Assembly: GCF_001457035.1 (NCBI RefSeq)
Contig: NZ_KQ758620.1
Location: 124,001-188,000, forward strand
DNA: 64,000 nucleotides
DNA from: Fictibacillus enclensis
GTDB lineage: Bacteria > Bacillota > Bacilli > Bacillales > Fictibacillaceae
Reading direction: 5' to 3'
A model generated the notes under the pieces. That model was given only the letters and a program-made list of their open reading frames with translations. It searched no databases and was not told where the DNA came from. Each line of letters opens with the position of its first letter. The stretch's first letter is position 1. Of this stretch, positions 15,922-25,234 are shown in pieces. The position numbers and the translations under genes were made by a program.

Positions 15922-17580
15922 ATGGAAGAAAACTCCAATTTTATAAGAAGCATCATTAAAGAGGATCTGGAGTCCGGAAAACGAGATACCGTTGTCACCC
16001 GATTCCCTCCGGAACCGAACGGATACCTGCATATCGGGCATGCCAAATCCATTGTGATCAATTTTGGAATCGCAGATGAGTTCAACGGACAAACCAATCT
16101 TCGTTTTGACGATACAAACCCTTTAAAGGAAGATCAGGAGTATGTGGACTCCATTAAAAATGACGTCGCATGGCTTGGCTACGAATGGGAGAACCTCCGC
16201 TATGCTTCCGATTATTTCGAGGAAATGTACAAACGCGCCGTCCTATTGATCAAAAAAGGAAAAGCGTATGTGGATGACCTTTCCATTGAGGAGATCCGTG
16301 AGTACCGCGGGACATTGACTGAACCTGGAAAAGACAGCCCGTACCGCAACCGTGCAGTCGAAGAAAACCTTGACCTGTTCGATCGCATGCGCAAGGGCGA
16401 ATTCCAAAACGGTGAAAAGGTGCTCCGCGCCAAGATCGATATGTCTTCCGGCAACATCAACATGAGGGACCCTGTCATCTACCGTGTATCCCATGCCACT
16501 CATCATAATACAGGGGACACGTGGTGCATCTACCCGATGTATGCATTCGCACATCCGATTGAAGATGCGATTGAAGGGGTGACGCATTCTCTTTGTACGA
16601 CCGAGTTTGAAGAACAGCGCCCGCTGTACAACTGGGTTGTTGAAGAGTGCGAAATGCCAAGCAAGCCTCAGCAAATCGAGTTCGGCCGCCTGAACATCGA
16701 AAACACGGTGATGAGCAAACGAAAGCTGAAACAACTGGTTGAGGAAGGCTATGTGGACGGCTGGGACGACCCCCGCATGCCGACCATTTCCGGACTGCGC
16801 CGCAAAGGCTATACTCCTGAAGCGATTCGTGAGTTCGTGCAGGCAACCGGTGTTTCGAAAGGCTCCGGTGCAGTAGATGAGGCCATGCTCGAACATTTTG
16901 TACGTGAAGATTTAAAGTTGAAGGCACCGCGTACGATGGGCGTGCTGGATCCGCTTAAAGTTGTCATCACCAACTATCCGGAAGGACAGGTTGAAATGCT
17001 TGATGCGGAGATTAATCCGGAAAACCCTGAGATGGGAACTCGCCAAATTCCGTTCTCCCGTGAGATTTACGTGGAACGCGAGGACTTTATGGAGAACCCG
17101 CCTAAGAAATATTTCCGCCTTTTCCCAGGCAATGAAGTGCGTTTGAAGCATGCTTACTTCATTAAATGCGAAGAAGTGATCAAGGACGAAAACGGTGAAG
17201 TCGTGGAGCTGCGCTGCACGTACGATCCGGAAACAAAAAGCGGCACCGGATTTACCGGCCGTAAAGTTAAAGGAACGCTGCACTGGGTGGAAGCCACACA
17301 AGCTCTTCCTGCTGAGTTTCGTCTGTATGAGCCACTGATTCGTGATGAGGACCTTAAGGCCGCTGACGAAAGTGAAGACAAAACGTTCATCGATTTTGTC
17401 AACGAAGATTCGTTAACCATCCAACAAGGCTTTATCGAACCAAACATGAAAGACGCCAAACCGCAGGACAAATTCCAGTTCTTCCGCCACGGCTATTTCA
17501 ATGTCGATCCGAAGCACACGACCCATGAAAAGCTTGTGTTCAACCGTATCGTTTCCCTGAAAAGTTCATTTAAGCTGTAA
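15922..17580 (+). CDS. glnS: Glutaminyl-tRNA synthetase
   Basis: 552 residues, typical of bacterial GlnRS. It charges tRNA-Gln directly with glutamine. Class I signatures are clear: HIGH at residues 37-40 within [15 protein letters not shown] and MSKRK (the KMSKS equivalent) at 264-268, with the C-terminal anticodon-binding beta-barrels after about residue 340. GlnRS-type rather than GluRS: the family sequence RFDDTNP follows near residue 61, and the beta-barrel C-terminal half is non-discriminating-GluRS-unlike. Many Bacillus species lack GlnRS and use GatCAB transamidation, so its presence suggests gene acquisition. It has its own promoter and terminator. The ribosome site is GAAAGG, 11 bases before ATG. 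Confidence 0.93.
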   Translation: MEENSNFIRSIIKEDLESGKRDTVVTRFPPEPNGYLHIGHAKSIVINFGIADEFNGQTNLRFDDTNPLKEDQEYVDSIKNDVAWLGYEWENLRYASDYFEEMYKRAVLLIKKGKAYVDDLSIEEIREYRGTLTEPGKDSPYRNRAVEENLDLFDRMRKGEFQNGEKVLRAKIDMSSGNINMRDPVIYRVSHATHHNTGDTWCIYPMYAFAHPIEDAIEGVTHSLCTTEFEEQRPLYNWVVEECEMPSKPQQIEFGRLNIENTVMSKRKLKQLVEEGYVDGWDDPRMPTISGLRRKGYTPEAIREFVQATGVSKGSGAVDEAMLEHFVREDLKLKAPRTMGVLDPLKVVITNYPEGQVEMLDAEINPENPEMGTRQIPFSREIYVEREDFMENPPKKYFRLFPGNEVRLKHAYFIKCEEVIKDENGEVVELRCTYDPETKSGTGFTGRKVKGTLHWVEATQALPAEFRLYEPLIRDEDLKAADESEDKTFIDFVNEDSLTIQQGFIEPNMKDAKPQDKFQFFRHGYFNVDPKHTTHEKLVFNRIVSLKSSFKL

Positions 17581-17587
17581 ACTTGAA

Positions 17588-17617
17588 AACCGGCTCTTCC
17601 ACGAGAGCCGGTTTTTT
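17588..17617 (+). terminator. Terminator of glnS
   Basis: Hairpin AACCGGCTCT/AGAGCCGGTT followed by seven T, starting 8 bases after the glnS stop codon. Confidence 0.9.
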
Positions 17618-17786
17618 TGATATGTTCTGTTGCCCGGCTCAATTTACATAATCTGGTTCCGGCGTGTATTTTGTCTGAAATGGTGGCGCGTATTTCTCAA
17701 AAAATGACGGGTAAATCCACCATTTCCGCAGGTATTGCAGTACCTGTGCACCCTCTATGCAGTCTGCCTTCCCTCCAACACTCCAT

Positions 17787-17816
17787 TTGATGACAGCAAG
17801 ACTGTTGGCGTATAGT
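17787..17816 (+). promoter_or_regulatory. Putative sigma-A promoter of the citrate-type two-component operon
   Basis: TTGATG at 17787-17792 and TATAGT at 17811-17816 with an 18-base spacer, about 30 bases before the kinase start region. Confidence 0.5.
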
Positions 17817-17847
17817 AATAGTAGAAGATACAGAGGAGGGATGCCGC

Positions 17848-19443
17848 CTGAAAGCCGTAAAAGTATCGCTGCAGATCAAAATCCTCGGACTGGTGCTCTT
17901 ATTTGGATTCTTTTTGATCGTCCTGCTGACCGGCTATTTTAGTTATAAAGAAAGCAACCAGATTGAAGAGAATAGAGGAAGGCTGGCCCTTGAACTGGCA
18001 AAATCCATTTCCTTCATGCCCTCGGTAATCGAGGCGTTCGATACAGATGATCCCGCTAAAACGATACAGCCCCTTGCGGAAAAAATCCGCAAGTCGACCG
18101 GCGCTGAATTTATTGTTGTAGGAAACCGGCAAGGCATCCGGTATTCCCATCCCGTGCCGTCCGAAATCGGCAAGAAAATGAAGGGCGGCGACAATAAAAG
18201 GGCTCTACAGGGAAAGTATTATGTTTCAAGAGCAAAAGGGTCACTTGGACCTTCATTAAGAGGAAAGGCTCCGATATATAACAAACAGGGCGAGATTATC
18301 GGCCTTGTATCGGTAGGTTTTTTATTGGAGGATATCAACGAACAGATTACGAACAATTTGCAAAAGGTACTAGTCGTCTCCTTTCTTGCACTTATCGTTT
18401 CGATTATTGGAAGCTTCATGTTATCCCGGAACATCCGAAAAGACACAATGGGGCTGGAGCCTTATGAGATTGCAGCTCTCTACAAGGAAAAAAATGCTGT
18501 CTACCATTCGGTAAAAGAAGGGATTCTTGCAATTAAAAAGGATGGGCGAATCACCAACATGAACCAGCCGGCAAAAAGGCTTCTCAACATTGAAGGTTCT
18601 GTCCGAAATATGAAAGTGGACGGGCTTTTTCCGTCGGATTATCTTTATGAAGTCATGCAGCACGGCAGCCCGGAGCCTGACAAGGAAATGTACTGGAAGG
18701 GCCAAACAGTGATCGTGAACTGTACGCCGCTTCGGAATGAAAGCGGTGAAATTACCGGGGTTGTAGCTTCTTTCCGTGACAAAACCGAGATCGAACAGAT
18801 GGTCAATACACTTTCTGAAGTGAAACAGTATTCTGATGATCTGCGTTCACAAACCCATGAATATACAAATAAGCTTTATGTTCTGTATGGTCTTCTTCAG
18901 CTTGGAGAATATGAAGAGGCGATTGATATGATCAAAAATGAAACCACATTACTTCAGCTGCAGCATTCCGTCGTTTTCAGGCAAATACAAGATACAAAAG
19001 TACAAGCCATTCTTTTGGGCAAACTCGCAAAAGCGTCCGAAAAGAAAATCCAGTTCGAAATCGCGCCAGACAGTACGCTAGAAGTGCTGCCGCAGCATAT
19101 CAAACTGTCCAATTTGATTGTTATCCTCGGAAATATTATCGACAATGCCTTTGACGCTGTGTCGGGTATGGAATCTCCTGCTGTAAAGCTGTTTGTCACC
19201 GATATTGGCAGCGATATCATTTTTGAAGTCGAGGATAATGGAACAGGCATCGGAGAAAAGGAAATCCCTCAGCTTTTTAACCGGGGCTATACCTCGAAAA
19301 CGGGAAGCAAGCCGCGGGGATATGGCCTGGCTAATGCTGATGAAGCAGTAAAAGAATTGAATGGGATTATCGAGGTACACAGCCAGCCGGAAAACGGCAC
19401 GGTATTTACAGTGTACCTTCCAAAGAACAACCAGGGGAGCTGA
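17848..19443 (+). CDS. Sensor histidine kinase, CitA/DcuS family
   Basis: About 531 residues if started at CTG 17848. Two membrane helices (about residues 10-32 and 185-208) flank an extracellular sensor domain with the CitA/DcuS-type ligand motif YSHPVPSEIGKKM and the GSLGPSLRGKAPI loop. Then come a cytoplasmic PAS region, a dimerisation helix with the phospho-acceptor histidine in RSQTHEYTNKLYVLYGLLQ, and an ATPase domain with N-box NIIDNAFDA and G-boxes DNGTGIGEKE and GYGLAN. It should sense a di- or tricarboxylate and phosphorylate the following regulator. No in-frame ATG, GTG or TTG precedes GTG 17893, which would start inside the first helix without a ribosome site; CTG 17848 has GAGGAGGG 7 bases upstream. 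Confidence 0.82.
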   Translation: MKAVKVSLQIKILGLVLLFGFFLIVLLTGYFSYKESNQIEENRGRLALELAKSISFMPSVIEAFDTDDPAKTIQPLAEKIRKSTGAEFIVVGNRQGIRYSHPVPSEIGKKMKGGDNKRALQGKYYVSRAKGSLGPSLRGKAPIYNKQGEIIGLVSVGFLLEDINEQITNNLQKVLVVSFLALIVSIIGSFMLSRNIRKDTMGLEPYEIAALYKEKNAVYHSVKEGILAIKKDGRITNMNQPAKRLLNIEGSVRNMKVDGLFPSDYLYEVMQHGSPEPDKEMYWKGQTVIVNCTPLRNESGEITGVVASFRDKTEIEQMVNTLSEVKQYSDDLRSQTHEYTNKLYVLYGLLQLGEYEEAIDMIKNETTLLQLQHSVVFRQIQDTKVQAILLGKLAKASEKKIQFEIAPDSTLEVLPQHIKLSNLIVILGNIIDNAFDAVSGMESPAVKLFVTDIGSDIIFEVEDNGTGIGEKEIPQLFNRGYTSKTGSKPRGYGLANADEAVKELNGIIEVHSQPENGTVFTVYLPKNNQGS

Positions 19444-20126
19444 TGAAATTGATCAAGGCAGCCATCGCAGAAGATGATTTTCGGATTGCCGGTATTCATG
19501 AAAAGTTTTTACAGAAATTCAGCGAAATTCGCGTTGTGGGAAAGGCGCTGACCGGAGAAAATACCCTTCAATTGCTGAAGGACACAAATCCAGATTTGCT
19601 TTTACTTGATGTCTATTTGCCGGATATGCTGGGTTCCGAGCTGCTTCCTGTTATCCGTGAGCGTTTTCCCAGAATCACCATTATTATGATTACCGCTGCC
19701 ACCGACAAAGAAATCCTTGAGAAAGCGCTCGCCTATGGAGTAGACAATTATTTGATCAAGCCTGTCACTCAGGAACGCTTTGAAGAAGTGATTCAGAGCT
19801 TTATTAAAAAGCATGCGCTTCTGTCCGTAAACGGCTCAGTAAACCAGGATATTGTAGACCGGATTTTCGAAAAATCCAAACAGGAACAGAGCAAAAAAGG
19901 AACTGGCTACCCAAAAGGCATCGATGAAATTACACTAAAAAAGGTGAAAGCCGTGCTGGAGACGCAGCAAAGCGGCATGTCCGCCGAGGAAGTCGGAAAT
20001 GCCATTGGCGCCTCAAGGATTACCGCGCGGCGTTACCTGGAATACATGTCGTCGGTCAATGAGCTAAGGACTGAAGTTGTTTATGGCATCGTCGGCCGCC
20101 CTGAGAAGAAATATTATCCTGTGTAA
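19443..20126 (+). CDS. Response regulator, CitB/DctR family
   Basis: 227 residues. The receiver domain covers residues 1-125: acidic pair in IAEDDF, phospho-acceptor aspartate in LLLLDVYLPD, and the lysine in LIKPV. The C-terminal 80 residues form the helix-turn-helix of the CitB/CitT/MalR group (SAEEVGNAIGASRITARRYLEYM). The ATG overlaps the kinase stop (ATGA), so the pair is coupled. The target is most likely the CitMHS transporter gene next downstream, as in B. subtilis CitST-citM; that is inferred from order and family. Confidence 0.9.
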   Translation: MKLIKAAIAEDDFRIAGIHEKFLQKFSEIRVVGKALTGENTLQLLKDTNPDLLLLDVYLPDMLGSELLPVIRERFPRITIIMITAATDKEILEKALAYGVDNYLIKPVTQERFEEVIQSFIKKHALLSVNGSVNQDIVDRIFEKSKQEQSKKGTGYPKGIDEITLKKVKAVLETQQSGMSAEEVGNAIGASRITARRYLEYMSSVNELRTEVVYGIVGRPEKKYYPV

Positions 20127-20128
20127 AG

Positions 20129-20157
20129 GGTGGCTGAGCAGCAGCCACCTCTTTCTT
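20129..20157 (+). terminator. Terminator after the response regulator
   Basis: Hairpin GGTGGCT/AGCCACC followed by TCTTTCTT, just beyond the stop codon; it separates the regulators from the transporter gene. Confidence 0.75.
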
Positions 20158-20216
20158 ATCCTCCTTGGTGAACTTAATGTACAAAATGACACTAAAGTAC
20201 GTTAATAACTTTATTT

Positions 20217-20230
20217 TGTAAACGTTTTCA
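20217..20230 (+). promoter_or_regulatory. cre site (CcpA) upstream of the citrate transporter
   Basis: TGTAAACGTTTTCA, preceded by T, fits the cre consensus WTGNAANCGNWNNCA with no mismatch. It lies 53 bases before the transporter start, so glucose repression by CcpA is expected, as for B. subtilis citM. Confidence 0.75.
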
Positions 20231-20282
20231 TGTCAGAAAATTTCGTTTACACTGTGGTTAGTTTACGAAAGAGGTGAAGACC

Positions 20283-21581
20283 GTGCTCGCATTATTAGGT
20301 TTCTTATTAATCCTTACTTTCATGTTTTTAATTATGACAAAACGTTTATCTGCCATGATCGCCCTGATGGTGATCCCAGTTATTTTTGCATTAATTGGCG
20401 GTTTCGGTAAAGATATCGGACCGATGGCTCTTCAAGGAATAAAAGATGTAGCTCCGACAGGAATCATGATTTTGTTTGCCATTCTCTTCTTCGGCATTAT
20501 GATCGATGCCGGCGTATTTGATCCAATCATCTCACGAATTTTAAAAATTGCTAAAGGCGATCCGGTAAAGATTGCGATTGGTACCGCGGTTCTTGCTCTC
20601 CTGATTTCCCTTGACGGTGACGGAACCACCACTTATATGATTACGATTTCCGCCATGCTTCCGCTGTATAAGCGAATTGGCATGCGACCTCTCGTTTTGG
20701 CCGGTATTGCCGTATCTGCTTCCGGCGTTATGAACCTGCTTCCATGGGGCGGACCGACCGCCAGAGCGATGACTGCTCTGAAGCTCGAAATGTCCGACAT
20801 TTTTACTCCGGTCATTCCTTCCATGATCGGCGGCGTCATCTTCGTGCTGTTCATGTCCTATGTTCTTGGTAAAAAGGAACGGAAACGAATTGGTGTGGCA
20901 GAGATTGACTACAGCACAATGGCCATGCAGGCAGCCACTGTCGATCCTGAAGTTCTTGCGCTTAAACGCCCAAAGCTTATTGTGATCAACTATGCGCTAA
21001 CCATTCTTTTGCTGGTTGCCTTGATTAAAGAGCTTCTGCCAACGACTGTGCTGTTTATGGTTGGCTTTGCAATCGCTATCACACTGAACTATCCGAAGTT
21101 AAAAGATCAGAAGGAACGTGTCGCACACTATGCGGATAATGCACTGTCTGTTGTCACCATGGTGTTCGCAGCCGGTATTTTCACAGGAATTTTAACAGGA
21201 ACAAAGATGGTCGATGCGATGGCCAACTCCATGATTACACATATTCCTGATGGCCTGGGATCACACTTTGCAATCATTACCGCCATTATCAGTGCACCAT
21301 TTACCTTCTTCATGTCCAATGACGCGTTTTACTACGGAGTGCTTCCGCTCCTTGCCAAGGCTGCTGCTGGATATGGCATCGACCCTGCCATGATCGGACG
21401 CGCCTCCCTGATGGGCTTGCCGGTTCACCTGTTGAGTCCGCTCGTTCCATCCACGTATTTGCTTGTGGGAATGGTCGGCGAAGACTTTGGAGATCTGCAG
21501 CGCGGCTTCCTGAAATGGGCGTGCGGATCCACCCTTGTGATGATTCTGGTGGCCATTGGGCTGTCGATCATACCATTTTAA
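20283..21581 (+). CDS. CitMHS family citrate (metal-citrate) transporter
   Basis: 432 residues with about 12 hydrophobic helices. The family motif SLDGDGTTTYMITISAMLP lies near residue 105 and NLLPWGGPTARAM near residue 150, both typical of CitM/CitH secondary transporters that import citrate complexed with a divalent metal ion, driven by protons. I choose GTG 20283 because GAGGTG lies 6 bases upstream and the N-terminus MLALLGFLLI then matches the family; the GTG at 20274 is part of the ribosome site. It is controlled presumably by the upstream two-component system and by CcpA through the cre site. Confidence 0.88.
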   Translation: MLALLGFLLILTFMFLIMTKRLSAMIALMVIPVIFALIGGFGKDIGPMALQGIKDVAPTGIMILFAILFFGIMIDAGVFDPIISRILKIAKGDPVKIAIGTAVLALLISLDGDGTTTYMITISAMLPLYKRIGMRPLVLAGIAVSASGVMNLLPWGGPTARAMTALKLEMSDIFTPVIPSMIGGVIFVLFMSYVLGKKERKRIGVAEIDYSTMAMQAATVDPEVLALKRPKLIVINYALTILLLVALIKELLPTTVLFMVGFAIAITLNYPKLKDQKERVAHYADNALSVVTMVFAAGIFTGILTGTKMVDAMANSMITHIPDGLGSHFAIITAIISAPFTFFMSNDAFYYGVLPLLAKAAAGYGIDPAMIGRASLMGLPVHLLSPLVPSTYLLVGMVGEDFGDLQRGFLKWACGSTLVMILVAIGLSIIPF

Positions 21582-21595
21582 TAGGATATAAAAAG

Positions 21596-21619
21596 GAAAG
21601 CCCGCGGGCTTTCTTTTTT
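21596..21619 (+). terminator. Terminator of the citrate transporter gene
   Basis: Perfect hairpin GAAAGCCCGCGGGCTTTC followed by six T, 14 bases after the stop codon. Confidence 0.88.
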
Positions 21620-21746
21620 GTTGGATTAAAGATCGGCCGTTTACCATAATACCGGTTTGGACAGTAAGTTTCCGATACTGGCTCGTATTTGGCTCAACCG
21701 CCTTTCAACTAGGCCCCTTGCCTGCCTGCTCAACCCAAAAATCAGC

Positions 21747-21774
21747 AAAAAACAGCTCAGTGAGCTGTTTTTTT
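21747..21774. terminator. Bidirectional terminator
   Basis: AACAGCTCA/TGAGCTGTT hairpin flanked by A-run and T-run; it ends the minus-strand DUF6526-like gene whose stop codon begins at 21776 and could also stop read-through from the plus strand. Confidence 0.85.
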
Positions 21775-21775
21775 A

Positions 21776-22210
21776 CTAGATTCGATAATAATCTCCCCGC
21801 CAATTCGTGATTTCCTTCTTGATTTCTTTCGTGCTCCAATTGTTTTCGGCAGCTTTCGCGCTCAGTGCAGGAAGTTCTTCATCACTCGCGAATCGCAGTG
21901 CGACGATTTGCCTGGCGGACAGCCGCTGATCCAGCAGTTTGCCGGTCAGCACGTAATGCCTCAGGTTCTCTTCTGCCCGGATGGCCCGGTCCTGTGCTTT
22001 TAGCGGGTAAATCCGAACAAGAACAAAAATCATGACAAGCGATCCGGCCATCAGCAGCAGGACCACTGCCAGATTGATGTTTCTCCACTCAATCAATGCA
22101 CCAATGAAGTAAGTAACCGCCGTGCCGAGCGAACCCAGTATAAAGATGGTTAGTACATAATGATACAGAGGATGCACCCTCGCATGATTTTTATAACTTT
22201 GATTCTCCAT
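21776..22210 (-). CDS. DUF6526-like small membrane protein
   Basis: 144 residues. Two membrane helices (about residues 16-38 and 44-66) follow a short basic N-terminus containing RVHPLYHY; the C-terminal half is a soluble helical region with LSARQIVALRFASDEELPAL. This pattern matches the DUF6526 family of Bacillus as I remember it; function unknown. The gene has an AGGAGG ribosome site and lies 18 bases after an ABC exporter permease, so it is likely the last gene of that operon. Confidence 0.65.
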   Translation of the reverse strand: MENQSYKNHARVHPLYHYVLTIFILGSLGTAVTYFIGALIEWRNINLAVVLLLMAGSLVMIFVLVRIYPLKAQDRAIRAEENLRHYVLTGKLLDQRLSARQIVALRFASDEELPALSAKAAENNWSTKEIKKEITNWRGDYYRI

Positions 22211-22228
22211 GTCAGCCTCCTAATCTGC

Positions 22229-23329
22229 TTATTCCCATTTAAAGGTCAGACTTGCCACAATAAAGGCACCAATGATCCAGCCGCCAAGGACCAGCGCCTC
22301 CGTACCGAGACTCATAAATGTCGCGCCTACATTCATCGTCTCCCGCAGGGCTGTTGTAAGATGGGCTATAGGAAGAATATGAACGATCGGCTGGAGAAAT
22401 TCCGGCATGTTTTTAATTGGGAAAAAGACCCCGCCCAAAAACAGCATCGGAAACGACAGAAAGCCTGCGATCGGACCGGCGCTTTCCGGTGTTTTTGCGA
22501 TACCGGCAATAATAAATCCAATCGCCATAAATGCCAGCGTTCCAAGGATAACAAAGCTCACAAGGGTCAGCCAGGAACCTCTGACTTCGACGTCGAACAC
22601 GAGACGGGCGACCATCAGGACAATCAGCGCCTGCAGTCCGTTCAGCATAAGACGTGCAGTAATCTGAGCCGCAATAAAGGTGTGGGCCTTCAGTGTGGTT
22701 CCCTGCATCCTCCGCAAAATGCCCCGTTCACGCCATGAGGCAATCTGGCCTGCAACTCCGTTCATGTTGTTGCTCAGGATCATCATCGCCACGATCCCTG
22801 GAACGAGAAAATCGATATAACGAAGATTGAGCGCCTCTACGCCTTTTGGATTAATCACGACGGCTGGCTTATAATCTGCCTTTTGTTTGCTTACCGCATC
22901 CACTGCATTGTAAACGAGCTGCTGGCCAATCTGGGAAACGGCCATGTCGGTTTCATTATAAAAAACTGGCAGTGTAAACGGTTTTTCGTTCTGTGAGGAG
23001 TTCTTCATTCTCTTTTCATAGCCCTTGGGAACCTCTACGACGAGCTGGACATCCCCCTGCTTCAGCTGGTCGAGCGCGTCTTTTTTACTGGACGTTTTCT
23101 CAAGCGAGATCGCCTCGTTTTTCTTTAAAATATCCGCAAGCTGTTTAGACTGGGGAGAGTGATCCTGGTCAACATAGCCGATCGTCACAGACATGCCGTT
23201 TCCATTTCCTAAAAAGGAGCCAAGCATAACCATCAGGAAGATCGGAAACGCAAGAGTCCAGAACAATACCTGCCGGTTGCGCAGGAAAATGCGCAGCTGG
23301 GCCAGCGTTAACTGCCAATAAGCCCTCAT
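22229..23329 (-). CDS. ABC-2 type exporter permease
   Basis: 366 residues: one N-terminal helix (about 22-42), an external domain of about 130 residues, then five C-terminal helices. This is the ABC-2 permease layout with a large extracellular loop, used for drugs, lipids or antimicrobial peptides. The motif YIDFLVPGIVAMMILSNNMNG opens the second membrane region, as is common for this group. It overlaps the upstream ATPase gene by 4 bases, so the two form one exporter. The substrate is unknown. Confidence 0.82.
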   Translation of the reverse strand: MRAYWQLTLAQLRIFLRNRQVLFWTLAFPIFLMVMLGSFLGNGNGMSVTIGYVDQDHSPQSKQLADILKKNEAISLEKTSSKKDALDQLKQGDVQLVVEVPKGYEKRMKNSSQNEKPFTLPVFYNETDMAVSQIGQQLVYNAVDAVSKQKADYKPAVVINPKGVEALNLRYIDFLVPGIVAMMILSNNMNGVAGQIASWRERGILRRMQGTTLKAHTFIAAQITARLMLNGLQALIVLMVARLVFDVEVRGSWLTLVSFVILGTLAFMAIGFIIAGIAKTPESAGPIAGFLSFPMLFLGGVFFPIKNMPEFLQPIVHILPIAHLTTALRETMNVGATFMSLGTEALVLGGWIIGAFIVASLTFKWE

Positions 23330-24252
23330 CCTTCTCTAAGACTCCTTCCTGTCATGTGAATAAACACGTCCTCCAATGTGGCGGTACGCGTCTGCAGATC
23401 GGTCAGCTTTAACCCTTTTTCAGAAGCCGTCTCAATCAGGCTGGTTAACGTTTCCTGAAGGTTGTCGGTGTAAAGAACCTGAACATCCTTATGTCCGCCG
23501 ATTTGTGTCACCCCTTTAATCTCTTCCAAATGAAAAGGAGCACTCTCATCTATCCGGAATTCGACCGCACTGTCCGACTGAAGATTTTTCACCAGATTTT
23601 CCGGGGTATCCAGTGCAATCATCTTGCCTTGATCCATGATGGCAATACGATCACACAGGACATGCGCTTCATCCATATAGTGGGTCGTCAGCATGATCGT
23701 CTTCCCCTTTTGCTTCAGGTTCAATACAATGTCCCACAATGTCCTCCTTGCCTGCGGATCGAGACCTGTCGTTGGCTCATCCAGAAAAATGATCCACGGA
23801 TCATGCACAAGAGCGAGTGCAATCGCCAGCCTCTGCTTTTGCCCTCCGGATAAGCTCTTGATCCGGCTCTTGCGTTTGTCCGTCAGGATCATGTCTTCAA
23901 TCAGTTCAGGAATTGAAATGTGCTTCGGATAAAAGCTCGCATACATTTTTAATATTTCTTCAACGGTCAGGAGTTCAAACAAGGTGGTGGACTGCAGCTG
24001 CACACCGATTACCTCTTTAATGCGTTCCAGGTCTTTCCGAATGTCGAATTCCCCGATCCACGCCGTTCCCGCGTCTGGTTTTCGAAGACCAACCAGCATT
24101 TCAAGCGTGGTCGTCTTCCCTGCTCCATTTGGCCCAAGAAGGCCGAAAACTTCTCCTCTATGTACCTCAAAGTCAACACCATTTACCGCATAAAAGTCTC
24201 CATATCGCTTCACCAGATGCTCGGCTTTAATAATCGTCTCATGAGAACTCAA
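23326..24252 (-). CDS. ABC exporter ATP-binding protein
   Basis: About 308 residues from TTG 24252. Walker A GPNGAGKT, Q-loop region QLQSTTLFE, signature LSGGQKQR, Walker B IIFLDEPTTGLDP and a C-terminal extension of about 80 residues typical of DrrA/CcmA-type exporters. The longest reading begins in the T-run of the preceding gene's terminator and has no ribosome site; GGGGGATGA lies about 6 bases before the TTG, and an ATG at 24258 is the other option. It pairs with the overlapping downstream permease. Confidence 0.82.
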   Translation of the reverse strand: MSSHETIIKAEHLVKRYGDFYAVNGVDFEVHRGEVFGLLGPNGAGKTTTLEMLVGLRKPDAGTAWIGEFDIRKDLERIKEVIGVQLQSTTLFELLTVEEILKMYASFYPKHISIPELIEDMILTDKRKSRIKSLSGGQKQRLAIALALVHDPWIIFLDEPTTGLDPQARRTLWDIVLNLKQKGKTIMLTTHYMDEAHVLCDRIAIMDQGKMIALDTPENLVKNLQSDSAVEFRIDESAPFHLEEIKGVTQIGGHKDVQVLYTDNLQETLTSLIETASEKGLKLTDLQTRTATLEDVFIHMTGRSLREG

Positions 24253-24282
24253 GGTCATCCCCCATTTCTTAACTTCCATCAT

Positions 24283-24322
24283 AAAAAAAGAGCTAGGTAA
24301 CCCTTCAATAAGAGCCTAACTC
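24283..24322 (-). terminator. Terminator between the SIMPL gene and the ABC exporter
   Basis: GAGTTAGG/CCTAGCTC hairpin (one G-T pair) with a 17-base loop and seven T on the minus strand. It ends the SIMPL transcript just before the ABC ATPase gene, unless it acts as an attenuator for it. Confidence 0.7.
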
Positions 24323-24331
24323 ATTCCTTTT

Positions 24332-24985
24332 TTATGACATATAAAAAAATTCCGCCTCAATGGCTGCTGTGATTTCATTTTGACCGGTTTGGATAGGCAC
24401 CGGTCCCGCATGCGCCAGCATGGCTCCTTGAAAAGGCACTGGACCAGGCCGTGCACTTTTGGGTAACTCGGTTACTTTTGCCGGGTAGCGGTTGATGGTG
24501 ACATCCAGATCCCTTGCGATATTCATCGCCTTTTGGTGCGCATTTTGAACGGCCAGCGTTAGCGCTTGATTATAAAAGGCATCCTGGGACGACACGATAA
24601 ATTGGATAGACGAAACAGAATTGGCTCCCTGGCTTACGGCCATATTGATAACGGCACCCGTTTGCCTTATATCCCGAACGGTGACCTGAAGCTGATGATT
24701 CACTTGATAGCCTTTTAAGTGCTGCTGTCCGTTTTCATAACTATATTGCGGATCAATCCGATAGAGCGATGTCTGGATGTCTTTGGATGGAATGCCCATC
24801 GTCATCAGTCCATGAGTCACCTGGTTCATCACTTCATTGTTCTGCTTTTGCGCGGCACTGACATCTTTATTTTCAGTAATCACACCGATCGTCAGCTGCG
24901 TCTGGTCCGGCACGGCATAAGCAGTCCCTTCCCCATACACTCTGATGGTGTTTCTTGTAGCTGCATCCGGCCGCTCATAATACAC
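24332..24985 (-). CDS. SIMPL domain protein (DUF541)
   Basis: 217 residues from GTG 24985, which has AGGAGGG 6 bases upstream; the longer ATG reading lacks one. The SIMPL domain covers nearly the whole protein: it starts at NTIRVYGEGTAYAVPDQ, continues with the VSAAQKQNN helix that follows the first strands, and ends with the IEAEFFYMS strand. SIMPL proteins form ring-shaped oligomers of unclear function. No signal peptide is visible with this start. It has its own terminator. Confidence 0.82.
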   Translation of the reverse strand: MYYERPDAATRNTIRVYGEGTAYAVPDQTQLTIGVITENKDVSAAQKQNNEVMNQVTHGLMTMGIPSKDIQTSLYRIDPQYSYENGQQHLKGYQVNHQLQVTVRDIRQTGAVINMAVSQGANSVSSIQFIVSSQDAFYNQALTLAVQNAHQKAMNIARDLDVTINRYPAKVTELPKSARPGPVPFQGAMLAHAGPVPIQTGQNEITAAIEAEFFYMS

Positions 24986-25234
24986 CGAAATCCCTCCTAT
25001 CCGCAAACTACTCCACAGTTTATGCGGCAGGAGCCGAATAATGACTACAGATGAATTATTATGCAAAATAAGAGAAGAAGAAATTCGTTGAACAAACGTC
25101 TGCTTTCCTTATAGCCCACATGACAATCGACCCTGCTCTTTTAGCCCCAATGAGCAGGAAGTTTGAAGAAAGCAGACTCGTTTGAAATACTTTGAGGTGA
25201 GTTGTCAATCCTATAGAAAAAGGAGAGTGTACAT

